A stretch of 64,000 nt of DNA from Chara braunii (lineage: Eukaryota > Streptophyta > Charophyceae > Charales > Characeae): NCBI GenBank assembly GCA_003427395.1, contig BFEA01000053.1, forward strand, positions 1,630,614 to 1,694,613, written 5' to 3'. Positions 10,061 through 21,202 of this stretch are shown in pieces. The notes under the pieces were generated by a model. That model worked only from the letters and a program-made list of their open reading frames with translations, did no database searches and was not told the origin of the DNA. Within the stretch, counting starts at the first letter, position 1. Each line of letters opens with the position of its first letter. The position numbers and the translations under genes are program-made.

Positions 10061-11450
10061 CGACCCAGGGGGGAAGGGGAAGGAAGGGGATAGATTGGAA
10101 GAAGGGTAGGATCAATTCGGAGATGAGATGGGACCCGGGTTGGGATCGGGATGGGAGCGATATGGGAGCGAGTTGGGATCGAGGTTTGGTCGAGATGGGG
10201 TCAAGCGGGGATTGGGTTAGGATCAGGGTGGGATGGGGTCGGGATCGGGATGGGGTCGAGACGGGGGCTAATCAGGATCGGACTGAGACCAAGACCGGGA
10301 TTGGGGAGGGGGTGGGACAGGGGTGGGGTTCGACCGGAGATGGGGAAGGAACCGGGGTGGGGCTAGGTTGGGGTCGAGTCTAGGAGCGTGTATGGGGAGG
10401 AAAGGGTGGGAGATGCCTTACTATTTAACAGAGGGGCGAGGGATGGTACTGATGGTATTGGGAAGGTGGAAGATGACACTTGATGACTCGACTGAGCAGT
10501 CGACGAGCGAGAAAGGGGATGCTGGGGGAGGATGGGGGAAGGGTGGGAATATTAGGTCCAACCGGAAAGTGCGTAGGTGCGATAAGGCCGGGCACGCGGA
10601 GGGCAATGGAAGGGAGAATCGGGAGGGCCAGGAACGAATTGGTGTGGAGATGGGTGGGCAGAGTGATCGGGGGCCGATGAGAAGCGGAGTCGGATTCGGC
10701 TCAATCTGGATTGGGAAAGGGGCGAATGAGTTGGAAAAAAGTGATCGGGATCGGGTGGGGTGGGCTGGGGTGGATCGGGGTGGGCCGGGATATGGATACG
10801 AGTGGGCCGGAATAAAGGAATTGGGTAGGGTGTGCGGGTTGAGGCTGGGGACGGTATGGATCGGGGTTTGGTTGGGGACGGGATGGGACGGGATCAGGAG
10901 TGAGATGGGAACGGAAGGGCGTCGGGATGGGGTTGGATCGGGGTCGAGCTGAGGGTCAGGATTGCCAAGAGTCGGGATGCATCGGGAAGGTAGGGATTGG
11001 GGGGGAATTGAGGTCGGGATTGGGAGGAAGTCGAGGTCGGGATAGGTCAGGATCGGAGAGAACCGGGCTTGGGATTGGGAGGGAGTCGAGATCGGGATGG
11101 GAGGGAGTCGAAGTTGGGATTGGGAGGGAGTCGAGGTCGGGATGGGGGTGGGAAGGAGTCGAAGGGGATAGAGATGGGCTCTATCGGGGTCGGGAAGGAG
11201 ACGAAATCAGGATGGGAGAGAGTCGAAGTTGGGATTGGGAGTTGGGATTGGGAGGGAGACGAGGTCGGGGATTGGGAGGGAGTCGAGGTCAGGATGGGTC
11301 AGGATCAGAGAGAACCGGGCTCGGGATTTGGAAGGCGTCGAAATCGGGATGGGAGGGAGTAGAAGTTGGGATTGGGAGGGAGTCGAGGTCAGGATGGGGG
11401 CGGGAAGGAGTCAAAGGATCGGGGGGGTGAAAATCGGGATGGAATAGACA
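10061..11450 (+). repeat. G-rich degenerate minisatellite
   Basis: Imperfect repeats of words such as GGGATTGGGAGGGAGTCGAG and GGGATCGGGATGGG. The array is most regular at 11000-11420. Runs of three to five G separated by two to four bases recur, so the plus strand has strong G-quadruplex potential. The strand bias is extreme. Open frames here only reflect the repeat (Gly/Arg/Asp/Glu-rich translations). It lies 5' of a minus-strand LINE ORF1 and might be part of that element's 5' region. Confidence 0.85.
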
Positions 11451-12280
11451 AAAGGGGGTTAGTAGCTCTCACTCGGCCAGGGCTTCGTCTTCGAAATCGA
11501 AAGCTCGGACATGGCGGTTCTGGAGATTGTTGGGACTGATCGTGGTCACTCGAGCAAAGGTAAGTCTGGCGTCTTCGAGACCGGTCGCGCAGGTGCTCCG
11601 CGATGGCCTTCGCCTTCCACCCACCAGACACTGTTGACACGGGCGCGCGCCTTGACCTTCAGCTATGGCCTTCGTCTTCAAATTTCAGATGACGCGGCCG
11701 CCCGCGCATGGGAACAGGAAAGTCCACGGGTGCGAACGCAGAGAGTTAGCGCACGAAAGAAACAGCGCTCACCGTGCGGCGCCAGCGCTGGACCTTCTGC
11801 TGTGATTTCTAAGTCTGTGTGTGTGTGTGTGTGCCTGCTGGTCTGCGTGCCTGTCTGAGTGCTTGTCGGCCTGAGTGTGTGTGTGACCCGCAAGGGTACT
11901 CGTTGGTTTTGAGGCCCCGCAGGGCCGGTACTTACCTGTGGCCGTGACTTTGAGGGTTGCAGCGGGGAAGAACATTCAAGTAGAATGTAGGCCGGTACCA
12001 CTCAAGTAGTGGTAGAAGTGTCGGGTACTGGAGGCCAAGCAGAAGAGGACAAAAAGTTGGCATTTTTAGAGGCTCAGTTGCAGTAGGCTAGAGGTAGGCC
12101 GGTAGCAGTCCTAGTAGCCTGAGTCTAGGGCCTGTCCGGATGATATCAGAGCCTGCAATGATGTTTCTCTCCGAAAGGGAGGAGGTAGCGGTTGCTGGGA
12201 GGCCGCACGGCCTAGGAAGTCACTGCCCAAGAGGCAAGTAGGCCCCTATATCTTCGGGAGGAGCAAGCAGCTCCTCCTCA
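11451..12280. other. GC-rich DNA with a TG microsatellite, no gene identified
   Basis: A short TG run lies at about 11814-11832. Near 12141-12153 the words TGATATCAGAGCC differ by one base from the initiator-Met tRNA primer-binding site TGGTATCAGAGCC, so a decayed LTR could end about 12140. No matching second LTR was found. Confidence 0.3.
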
Positions 12281-13343
12281 TTTGCAGTGTGCAAGGATTG
12301 GCAACATACTGCTAGAGCCAAGCGCTGGACTTGGAGCGCTGCCTGGAGGAGGAGAGCAGCTGGGCGCTCAACCTGGCTATGGCGAGCAGCCCAGCCTGAG
12401 GAGGAGGAAGAAGGGGGGGAAGGAGGAGAGTGGCGAGGTACCTACCTGGCTATGGTGGACACCATCTTCATCACCTTGTTAGGCGCTGCATCTGGAAGTC
12501 CCCAGTTGGGGTAGTGTCGCACCACGGAAGCTCGAGGCAGAGTCAGGCATGGCGGCTTATTGAGCAGCGGCATAGCTCCTTTGTGTTGTCCTTTGGACAG
12601 GAGGGCAGCGACATAGGTGCTTTGGGTTGTCCTTTGGACAGGAGGGTAGAGCCCTTAGTAGTCCACCATAGCCTAGGCATGTGAGAGGAGGAAGACGGGG
12701 GAAGCCATGGCTATGGTGGACCTGATGTTGTGTCAGCAGTAAGAGGGAACTTCGGATATTGATTCTGGTTCATCCACTCATTGTTATTATTATTATTATT
12801 GGAAGAAGAATAAGATTGGCGAAGTGAAGGAGGAGGAGGAAGGTGGTGAGAGAAGGGGGATTTGTCATTTGTCTTGCAGGTGTACATCTTCTTCTTCTTC
12901 TTCTTCTTCTTCTTCTTCTTTCTCCCTTCTTTGGTCTCTCTCTCTTTGCAAGTGCTTTCGTTTCTCTTGTAATTGGGTGGCATTGTCTTTCCTTGTGAAT
13001 TTGCACTTTGGAGATGACCAGGATCGTAACATTAGGTGCTCAGCCCATTTTTCTTTTTTCAGAAAAAGGTTTTGAAGCTGTAGTTGGGATGTACCTTTTC
13101 TCTGATAACCCGATTGCCTCCCTCTCATGATCCTATTGTGGATGCCTGTCTCTGCTAATGACTTCTGAGCCCATCTCTTTTCCCTTCCTTGCCACTTGTC
13201 ACCCTCAGGTTTCTTTATGGGGATGACGAATGGCAAGATGGTGGTAATCAGGGTGGTCAATGCAGAACACCATCAGCGTACTTCCGGAAAAAGAAAAGAA
13301 AGATTGATATCTTATTTTCATTGGAGCTGTGATGGTCTCGCAG
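12281..13343. other. Unique or intronic DNA with microsatellites
   Basis: Contains a (TTA)n run (12782-12800), a (CTT)n run (12887-12921) and a short duplication of TTGTCCTTTGGACAGGAGGG (about 12588 and 12630). It lies upstream of the HAD exon and probably includes an intron; earlier exons of that gene were not recognised. Confidence 0.35.
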
Positions 13344-13640
13344 GGGTCGGAATGGGATTTTGGAGTATTCTCTGGTCTTGTTGGAGTTGAAAAACCAGAT
13401 CACCGGATCTATGAGATGGCGATGCAGGCTGCAGGCTCCGTGCTACCGAGCCAAGTGCTGCACATCGGTGACAGTTATCAGAAGGACTATCTACCTGCTC
13501 GGCAACTTGGGATGCATGCACTGCTTGTGGACAGGTTCAGCTCGAAGGAAGCAGATGAATGGCGGCGTCAGAATCTGCCTGTTGTGAAGGATTTAGAGGA
13601 AGCCAAAGCTTGGATCCGTGAACAGCAATCCCTGCTGTGA
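13344..13640 (+). CDS. Terminal exon of a HAD-superfamily hydrolase (HDHD3-like)
   Basis: The exon encodes about 98 residues ending at TGA (13638-13640). GVEKPD (lysine codon 13392-13394) is HAD motif III. VLHIGDSYQKDYLPARQLGMHALLVDRF contains motif IV (GDxxxxD, GD at 13467-13472) and the conserved strand after it. This is the C-terminal half of the Rossmann-like core; the nucleophile-bearing DxD motif I must lie on upstream exons. The left edge is set at the acceptor CTCGCAG before GGGTCGGAATGG, in phase 0. HAD proteins of this subgroup are phosphatase-like hydrolases of unknown substrate. Codons look constrained and no stops interrupt the exon, unlike all nearby ORFs. It is the only convincing host gene fragment in the window. 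I could not find the other exons. Confidence 0.75.
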   Translation, partial: GSEWDFGVFSGLVGVEKPDHRIYEMAMQAAGSVLPSQVLHIGDSYQKDYLPARQLGMHALLVDRFSSKEADEWRRQNLPVVKDLEEAKAWIREQQSLL

Positions 13641-14725
13641 TATAACTGAGGCCCACTGAGGGCAGCCTGGTCCCTCAGTGGGACCTTCAGTTTCCCACTG
13701 TGAAGCCCACTGTGCAGACTGGCACTCTCTGGCAGAAAGAAAGGAGAATCCGGTCCCTCAGAGGGACTTTCTGTTTCCGACCAGGACTGCTGTGCGCACT
13801 GGCCCTCTCTGAGGCAAACTTGCCGGACTGCTGTGATGTGTTTTACCTATTGGGCCTGTCTGTGTGAACCTGAGGACAATCCCTTCCGCAGCTATCTGTT
13901 GATTGTTGCTGACTGGTTGCTCTGCCCGCTGCTAGAGGACGCTGACTGTGTCTGCAGGCTAGACTGGACTGAGATGGACGAGCAGAACAGACTTGTACCG
14001 AAGTGCCAGAGCTGGAACAAGGGCTTGGGGGTGGAATGTGGCTGTTTTGTCTGTCGCAAGCGGAGTAGCCTGTTGGCAAGGACATTTGCTCACGATGCAA
14101 GTGTTGTAGCACGTCTTCTGTTCTGCTATGGCGGATGTGAAATAGAAAAGTGCCCTCGCTGATGCCGCAGTCCTTCTGTTCTGTCCTTACCTCGTGTGCA
14201 ATATTGACAAGTACCCTTGCTGATGTCAGTTCTGGAAGCTGTTGCGAATGCTGATCCCATTCGAGATGCAACTTCAGTGCCATCTTTGGGGCATAGCTCT
14301 TGCCCCACCTGATGCGGTCATAGCTGATGCCGTAGCTCATGCCATAGTATCATGGTAGCCGATGATGTCAGTGCTGTTTCCATTGCAATGCCTTGTGCGT
14401 TTCGGGAAGGTGCCTGCTATTTCCTCTGAATGTTTACTCCAGAAGTGCTGTTACCAGCTGAAGGCCCTTTTTCGGCGAGATGGCACATGCTATTCTGAAT
14501 GATCTTCTGGATCGGGCCGAACACAATTGGTAGTTATGCCTCCCGCTAGCGGAAGAAACAAAGGCAAACTATCCCCTCTCAGGAGGGGAGGAGGTTGATT
14601 TCCCCTGTTTGAAGAAGGAAAGGGAAAAGAAAATTCAGCACGTGAAGGGAACGCTAATTCCGTCATGGCAGTTGAGGAAGCTCTGTCGGAAGCAGAGTAA
14701 CGGGGATGCTGATTTTAGGATGTGA
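13641..14725 (+). other. Likely 3' UTR and downstream DNA of the HAD gene
   Basis: Carries a perfect 11-bp hairpin (13652-13682) and a diverged tandem duplication of about 83 bp: GGTCCCTCAGTGGGAC near 13670 versus GGTCCCTCAGAGGGAC near 13752, each followed by a CACTCTCTGGCAG- or CCCTCTCTGAGGC-like block. No poly(A) signal was assigned with confidence. Confidence 0.4.
13652..13682 (+). repeat. Perfect 11-bp inverted repeat after the HAD stop codon
   Basis: CCCACTGAGGG, a 9-base loop, then CCCTCAGTGGG, beginning 12 bases past the stop. It would form a stable hairpin in the 3' UTR. A function in mRNA stability or processing is possible but not shown. Confidence 0.75.
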
Positions 14726-16977
14726 ATGCCAGTACTTCTTTTCAAGCAACAGTGTATAATGTCATTTATTCAGCATGCGAACAATTTCATTCCAACGGGT
14801 CGATTTCGCTCTTTGGAAAGGCTTGTGAAGAGGAGCTTCATCCGGCAGGATCTCTTTTGTTGTCCTTCTGCTGTCTGTAGCAGGGTGTCTGGCCACCTAA
14901 CAGTGTCAAATTGGTCAAGTTTTGAGCTCCTGACTCGAGGATCAGCAGTTCCAAGGTGTGGACCATTCAGCCATGAAGGTCCGCAAGCGCATGCTCCCTG
15001 GTTTTGCTTTGAGGACTGACAACTGCTGGGAGCTGCTGAGTACTGCTGAGAGATGGAGAGAATTTCTGAGACTTTTCAAGGACTGAGAACTGCTGCTAAC
15101 TTTAGAACTGCTTCTGTCAACTTGCAAAGAATCAAGCACAGGACTGCTCTTCCTTCCTGAGTCAGCTTGAAATGGAAAGTCAGGTGCAGGGTTGGCAACG
15201 GCCGGAGCTCACAATCGAGTCCTGTTCAGGTTCCTGCCAGGCAAAAGTTCTCAGCGCTTAGTGGTATGTGTGAGGAGACCCATTGAATATTGTGGCTGAG
15301 ATGGCCGTGAGTAGCTGGACAAGAGCCACTGTGCTTTCTGAAGGTGCGGGGCATTGTGATGCTGATGAATATGCTCGCTTTAAAACTCTTGGTGGCGTTG
15401 ATAGCATTGCATACCCTGCGGCAACAGCTTGCGCATCACGCCACGTGTAGGGCTCCTACTACTAAATTGAGCAGGATGAGCATCCTGCTCATAGGGACTT
15501 CAATCAAAGGGGGAGGTTTTGTACCATTTGCTGACGGTGATCTGGTGCATTGCAGAAGCTGGCAGCATTTGTTCAGTTCACTTGCCTGCTCTCTCTATCT
15601 GAATCACTCATTGCCTTGGTGACGTTTTCTATAGTTTGGATGTATGAGACATTATGTGTTGCAACTTGCAAGTTTGCAACTTGTGAATCATGAAGAGAAG
15701 TGGTGCCTCTGGTGCATGACAGATGGCAGTGACACATGATGCTGGTTAGCATTTCTGCTGCTGAGCAGCTGCTCTTTTGACCACCACCCCCTCTGGATGT
15801 GACCTGCCAAGCCTGACGTTGCCAGGTACTGTACCGGTTCATGCCAGTCCACCAGGCAGAAATCCAGTCGTATTGTAGTCACTAATTCGAGGAAAAGAGT
15901 CAATTGTTTAGCAACTGGGATGCTCATGTCATTGCCTAACGCTGCAGTGACAGTGTCATTGTTGGATGTGGAGGGTGGAGTTTGGTCGAGGAAATTGTCT
16001 CAGGTGCATACTCAGTGCAGAGTGTCGCAGGTTCAATTGCGTGGGGTAGGAGCAGCAATTTGTTGGCGAGTGTCATGGCCGCATTGTTGAGTCCAGAGGA
16101 CACAGGGTGTGCTCGTAGAGAGGCCATGTTAACTCAAGCAGGTCTGTTTGAGGGAAGTGACAAACAATGTGTCTCTCTGCAGTCGCTGTGGCCAGATATA
16201 GGGGGGAGCTGAACACAGGTGTGTATGGCGAACGACTCTGACTCGTAAAGAAGGTCTTGCAAAGTCACGTGTTGCATTTGCTTCAGGGTTTTGCCCTCTC
16301 CCAGAAGAGATCTATGGGGCTCCTTCAGGAGCCAATAGAGTGTAATAGCACACCGAAGCGAAGTGGATCACGCCTGATCTCACAAAAAGAAGGCACAAAG
16401 GACGTATCTGAGACTGCTGTGACTGAGCCAAGAGAGAGTGCAGGTTGGAGACATGTGCAACGTTAGCTTGGCTGCTCCTGACACACGTCCAGACAAGCCT
16501 CTATACAGCTACGTAACAGGGATTCTGGCAAGTGCAGTTATTCATGGGAAGCGGCAGGCGGAATGGAGGATCACCATCCAATGGGTGAACAGCAGGAACA
16601 GTAGGGGTCTCTGCCACGTTTTGGTTGATCTAGGAGGGTGAGCAGTTCAGATTTGCATGATACTGCATATGCTTCAGGGTTTGCTCTGTCCCATATAAGC
16701 CTCCGCATTGCTTGTGCAGGAGGCAACACGGAGTAATGGGAATTGTGCTGTCACGTCAAGCACGGCCCACGGTGCTAATATGGGTGTACCTGCTTTGGCT
16801 CATCTGTCACGTTGCACGGAAGAAGAGAAACAGAAGTTTTTGGGTGCCAACGGTATCGTAGGAAATCATTTGAGAGTTCTCTGCCTGATGAGCTTTGATA
16901 TCAATGTCGACCTTTCTGGAGAGCGGTCTAGCTCTATCAGGTCATGCCACATATTCAGATGCTGCTGGAAGATGACA
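14726..16977. other. Apparently unique non-coding DNA
   Basis: No recognisable protein, RNA or transposon. A diverged duplication links about 16264-16345 (GCATTTGCTTCAGGG) and about 16665-16745 (GCATATGCTTCAGGG), each followed by a CTCTCCCA/CTGTCCCA block and a CAGGAG block. Confidence 0.35.
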
Positions 16978-17017
16978 GAAGCTATCTTCGTTGGGAGGTG
17001 ATTGCCCCACTGTCAAA

Positions 17018-17062
<45 letters not shown>
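16978..17062 (+). repeat. False duplicate and (GA)n tract left of adapter 2
   Basis: GAAGCTATCTTCGTTGGGAG and the following GA microsatellite recur at 17115-17190 with one base difference (TGTCAAAG versus TGTTAAAG). The adapter lies between the two. Confidence 0.8.
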
Positions 17063-17063
<1 letters not shown>

Positions 17064-17079
17064 CCACATATTCAGATTC

Positions 17080-17114
17080 TCTCTTATACACATCTAGATG
17101 TGTATAAGAGACAG
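17080..17114. other. Nextera junction adapter, second occurrence (5' end damaged)
   Basis: 35 bases match the mosaic-end junction; the first three of its 38 bases are altered. Seventeen bases before it (17063-17079) repeat 16944-16960. Translation yields LSYTHLDVYKRQ, a well-known adapter-derived peptide artefact. Not genomic. Confidence 0.97.
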
Positions 17115-17154
17115 GAAGCTATCTTCGTTGGGAGGTGATTGCCCCACTGTTAAA

Positions 17155-17190
<36 letters not shown>
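17115..17190 (+). repeat. False duplicate and (GA)n tract right of adapter 2
   Basis: Counterpart of 16978-17062. Unique sequence continues to the right from GATGCTGCTGATC. Confidence 0.8.
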
Positions 17191-17195
<5 letters not shown>

Positions 17196-18155
17196 AGAGA
17201 GATGCTGCTGATCATGGTGAGAGTGTCAACGCTTGCCCACCAGTTATCACCTTTTGTACAGTCTTCCTTTTAGCAATCACTTTTCTATTATTTTCGTACG
17301 TGTACACCTACATATCAGGCAAGGTTCAGCCTGTGTTTTTGAGGTCTTTGTCAACTTCTCTTCTGCAGACAGAAATGCCTGGTGAGCTGTCCTGGCTATG
17401 GAGAGTGTCGACGACATATGCTCTGCTGTAAGATTTTTTATGGTCGGTCTGATGCCTTCCATTTGCAGAGCACCATTCATGAACCTTTTTTCCGAGCAGC
17501 TGGAGAGATGGGGTATCCAAAATTGCCACGTTTGGCAACTGCATTGAACCACACTGTTCATCACCTTCAGCACACACACACATTGACAGATCACACGAAA
17601 TCCACACTGGAGGAGACCAGAGATGCGAAGTCCAGATAGGTGCAGCTTAGAAATTCCAACCAGTTATCATATTAAACAGGTTCAGAGTTCCAGTCACCAG
17701 CGCTCTTCAGCGCAGAGTTCAACAACCCATATCTAACGTCCTCATCCAAGGTAGGTCTCTCTCTCTCTCTCTCTCTCTCCCCCCTCCTCTCTCTATCTTG
17801 ACTCTGGATATATCCGCTACTACTCAGCTATACCTCCTACTGCTAACTGTGGGGTTATGGCGGCCTTCCTTCCTCAGCATAGCCCTGCCCAGCCAGGACT
17901 CCAGCGCTAGCTACTCGAAGATAGCGCACAAGCGCCTCAGCAGCACTTCCACACTTCTTGGGAATGAGCCCTCTGTCCGAAATGTGGCTGGCCAGTCCTT
18001 ATATTGACTTGGACTGAGCCTTGACTCGTCCCAGCCTCTGCTTCTCTTGGCTTGACTTGGGCCTGGTAACAGCTGCCCGCAGCCTCTTTGCTTCAGAATG
18101 TTGAGGCCCGGTACCTTCCTGGGTTTTTCTTGGTGTGCTGCTGCTTTTGGGTCTG
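17191..18155. other. Unique DNA with a (TC)n run
   Basis: A (CT)n microsatellite lies at 17755-17779. No gene recognised; frames of 85-105 codons here show no family features. Confidence 0.35.
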
Positions 18156-18275
18156 TGGGACGTGACCCTTGACTGTGAGTCGTTACCCTTGCCTGTGGAA
18201 TATGACCTGACTGTGGGACGTGACTTCTGCCTATGGAATGTGACTTTTGCCTCTTGGATGTGACTGTCTACTGGG
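18156..18275 (+). repeat. Degenerate minisatellite (GTGGGACGTGAC-like)
   Basis: About five imperfect copies of a 20-26 bp unit, for example TGTGGGACGTGACCCTTG, TGTGGAATATGACCTGA, TGTGGGACGTGACTTCTG and TATGGAATGTGACTTTTG. Confidence 0.6.
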
Positions 18276-18547
18276 TACCTGTTGTACTTGACCTCTGCGG
18301 TACCCAACGTAACCTTTCTGAAACTGACCAACGTGGCCTCTCTCGGCCTGGGAATTTTGACCCTGAGATTTGAATTTGGGGTCTGCATCGTGGAATGTCT
18401 TTCACTGTTTCACAACCTTTACTTCTTTTTCTGTCACAATGTAGTTCTGCCATTTGGAAGGAAGAGGGGCAGATAATCTCCTCTGTGTTTGTGTTACTGC
18501 AGAGTATTGAAGGAAGGGTGGTGATGGCGCTCCTACACTGTTTGTAA

Positions 18548-18764
18548 ATGCAGGTTTGCTCTTGACTGCACTTTGCCACACTTGTCCAAATAACATGGTT
18601 GAATGAAAATGCACGTCAGGTAGTATGGCTGTAAGCTGCTACCAAATCTTGGGCCATGCAGGCTTGATCTTGACTGCACTTTGCCACACTTGTCCAAATA
18701 ACGTAGTTGAATGAAAATGCACGTCAGTTAGTATGGCTGTAAGCTGCTACCAAATCTTGGGCCA
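18548..18764 (+). repeat. Tandem duplication, 108-bp unit, two copies
   Basis: 18548-18655 and 18656-18763/4 differ at only a handful of positions (for example AACATGG versus AACGTAG). Each begins ATGCAGG and ends CCAAATCTTGGGCCA. Recent, non-coding. Confidence 0.92.
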
Positions 18765-18988
18765 ACAAACTGCTGCCTAAATAATTGCACTTTTGGGCCT
18801 CCAGCTGCAAAAGGTATGATCCTGGTAGGACCCACGTAGGGCAAAATATGCACTTCGAGTTGAACTTTCTTGTCCGGTGTTGGATATAGAGCCAACACTG
18901 GACTCTGCACACTCCCTGCAAAAGTGTTCCTCCAGTTTCAATCGAATTATTTGAAAGGAAGAGAGAAAGGACAATGGATTCCCCCCTC

Positions 18989-18990
<2 letters not shown>

Positions 18991-19027
<37 letters not shown>
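18991..19027 (+). repeat. (TG)n microsatellite
   Basis: Uninterrupted TG run of about 18 repeats. Confidence 0.95.
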
Positions 19028-19033
<6 letters not shown>

Positions 19034-19794
19034 ATTATAGATTTCTGCTATTGAAGTGCCACTTGCGTGATATATAGCTCTCAGGCGTAATGACTAGTCT
19101 CCTACACGCACCTAAGACCTATGAAGATGGGGAAGTTGCTTCTCGTGATGGTTGGCAAAACGTAATTGCCCTAAAAGATTGCGGAATTCAACGGGGGGAA
19201 AAGCATGCATACGTTTATATGACCCTAGCCGTGCATAAGTAAACAGATAACAAAAGGAAAAAACATGAAAGGATTATGACAGAAGAGTCCAGATCATGTT
19301 TTCAGTCGGTTCTTGTATCCCAGCTATGTTTATTCCTCATCCAGCCAGAAGGTTGATCGCCGTGTTCATGGCAAGATCAGGACTTCTCAGTTTAGTTGGG
19401 GGCATAGATTTCAACTCCATTTGGGGATGATTACCCTGAGATGGGGTCAATCCTGAGTAGCTATTTCAATGCGGGTCTCGCGTTAAAACTGCAGGAAAAC
19501 AGCGTTGAACCACCCATTTATTGTGGTTCACCGCAACCTGAGAATTTTTTTTCTCGGGCAAAAACTAAGCAAAAAAAAAAGGGGTTATATCAGATATATC
19601 TTTTATTCTGGGTGAGGATGGCGCCCGGCCGGGCGTGCCCGGGGGGAGCCGCCCGGGCAAACCGGGCGGGCCAAAAAACACCCGGGAATTTTTTAATTTT
19701 TTTTTTCTGAAGGTGGGGCCTTTCCGCGCTCGTCGAGAGGACCCTGAATCTGCAATAAAATTTTGGGTTTGGGGGGGGCCGGTGGGGTTGGGGG
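19028..19794. other. No gene; GC- and A-tract sequence at the right end
   Basis: 19028-19440 shows nothing recognisable. 19620-19790 mixes CCCGGG-rich words with T and G runs (a 9-G run at about 19771) before the purine array. Confidence 0.35.
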
Positions 19795-20250
19795 GGGAAG
19801 AAGGAGGAGGAGGGAGAAGGAGGAAGAAGGAGGAAGAAGAAGGAGGAAGAAGGAGGAGGAGGAGGGAGGAGGAAGAAGAAGAAGGAAGAAGGAGGAAGGA
19901 GGAGGAAGGAGGAGGAGGACGAAGGGGTGGATGGCAAGATGGGATGGTGGGATGGTTGGCGAGATGGGATGGTGGGATGGATGGCGAGATGCGATGAAAG
20001 AGAAAGGAGGAGGAAGGAGGAGGAAGGAGGAGGAGGAAGAAGAAGGAGGAAGAAGGAGGAAGAAGAAGAACGAAGGAGGAGGAGGAAGAAGAAGAACGAA
20101 GGAGGAGGAGGAAGAAGGGATGGATGGCGAGATGGGATGGATGGATGGCAAGATGTGATGGAAGAAGGAAGAAGAAGGAGGCAGAAGGAGGAAGGAGGAA
20201 GAAGAAGAAGAAGAAGAAGAAGTAGAGAAGAGGAGCGGAGGAGGGGGAGG
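19795..20250 (+). repeat. Purine (GGA/GAA) repeat array
   Basis: GAGGAAGAAGGAGG-type repeats, interrupted three times by GATGGGATGG or GATGGATGG blocks. Long Ser/Leu/Pro open frames on the other strand are by-products. An extended polypurine tract can form triplex DNA. Confidence 0.9.
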
Positions 20251-20890
20251 AGGACGGCCTTTTTTTTTCCGTTCGCCGTTCATGACAACTGCCTAAGGTC
20301 GCCGAAAATGTGCCCTGCCCCAAACAGCCAAAAGGCCGAAGAAGATAAAGATCGCCGTTAACTGCCGAAGGTCGACTGATGCAACAAGAAGAAGAAGAAG
20401 AAGAAGAAGAGGAGGAGGAGGAGGGGACAAAGGGGAAGACGACGAAGAAGACGAAAGATTGTGGGGGAAGAAGAAGAAGTAGAAGAGAAGAGGAGAGGAG
20501 GGGGAGGAGGACGACCTTTTTTTTTTCCATTCGCCGTTCGCGACAACTGCCTAAGGTCGCCGAAGATGTGCCCTGCCCCAAACAACCAAAAGGCCGAAGA
20601 AGATAAAGATCGCCGTTAACTGCCGAAGGTCGACTGATGCAACAACAAGAAGAAGAAGAAAAAGAAGAAGAAGAAGAAGAAGAGGAGGAGGGGGGGACAA
20701 AGGGGAAGACGAAGAAGAAGAAGAAAGAGGGTGAGGAGGACGGCCTTTTTTTTTTCCGTTCGCCGTTCGCGACAACTGCCTAAGGTCGCCGAAGATGTGC
20801 CCTGCCCCAAACAGCCAAAAGGTCGAAGAAGATAAAGATCGTCGTTAACTGCCAAAGGTCGAATGATGCAAGAAGAAGAAGAAGAAGAAG
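20251..20890 (+). repeat. Three tandem copies of a purine-linked module
   Basis: The core TTCGCCGTTCGCGACAACTG through CTGATGCAA (about 120 bp) starts at about 20271, 20529 and 20758 (spacing 258 and 229). GAA/GGA microsatellites of variable length separate the copies. Each core is preceded by a nine- or ten-T run, which would be a poly(A) tail on the minus strand. Copies differ at few positions, so the expansion is recent. Confidence 0.88.
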
Positions 20891-21110
20891 AATGGCGGCA
20901 GGTCCTGCGAACGGCGACGGGTGAAGGGGGCAGCTCCTGCAAACGGCGATGGGCGACGACGACGGGCGGCGGGCGAGGAAGACGAGCTCCTGCGAACGGC
21001 GACGATGAATTACGGGCGAATGGGGCAGCTCCAGCGAACAGCAACGGGCGACGGGTCGAAGGGGGCAGCTCCAGCGAACACCCACGGACGGGCTGCGGGC
21101 AAGATCGCCG
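20891..21110 (+). repeat. GC-rich minisatellite (CAGCTCCTGCGAACGGCGAC)
   Basis: About five imperfect copies of a unit built on GGCAGCTCCTGCGAACGGCG, with intervals of 40-65 bp. Confidence 0.6.
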
Positions 21111-21202
21111 CGAATCGAAACTGGGCGGAAAACTTGCGACGGCTCTGTGGCCGTCGATCAAGGCGGATCGACGACCACAGACTCACCGCAATTTTGAAAC
21201 GA

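Noticed and set aside
10123-11430. Several overlapping Gly/Arg/Asp-rich ORFs up to 209 codons
   Set aside because: Products of the G-rich minisatellite; equally open in more than one frame.
12141-12155. Primer-binding-site-like TGATATCAGAGCC
   Set aside because: One mismatch in a 13-mer and no recognisable LTR end or gag next to it; kept only as a note on that region.
14726-16640. ORFs of 65-97 codons in the unique region
   Set aside because: Short, without motifs, no splice context; indistinguishable from chance.
19565-20581. 338-codon minus-strand ORF rich in Ser, Leu, Pro and Phe
   Set aside because: It is the complement of the GGA/GAA microsatellite and module; composition only, no domain.
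20580-20625. Short similarity to the U2 snRNA 5' end on the minus strand (CGGCCTTTTGGCT)
   Set aside because: Only about 16 bases match and nothing downstream agrees; the palindromic word is likely chance.
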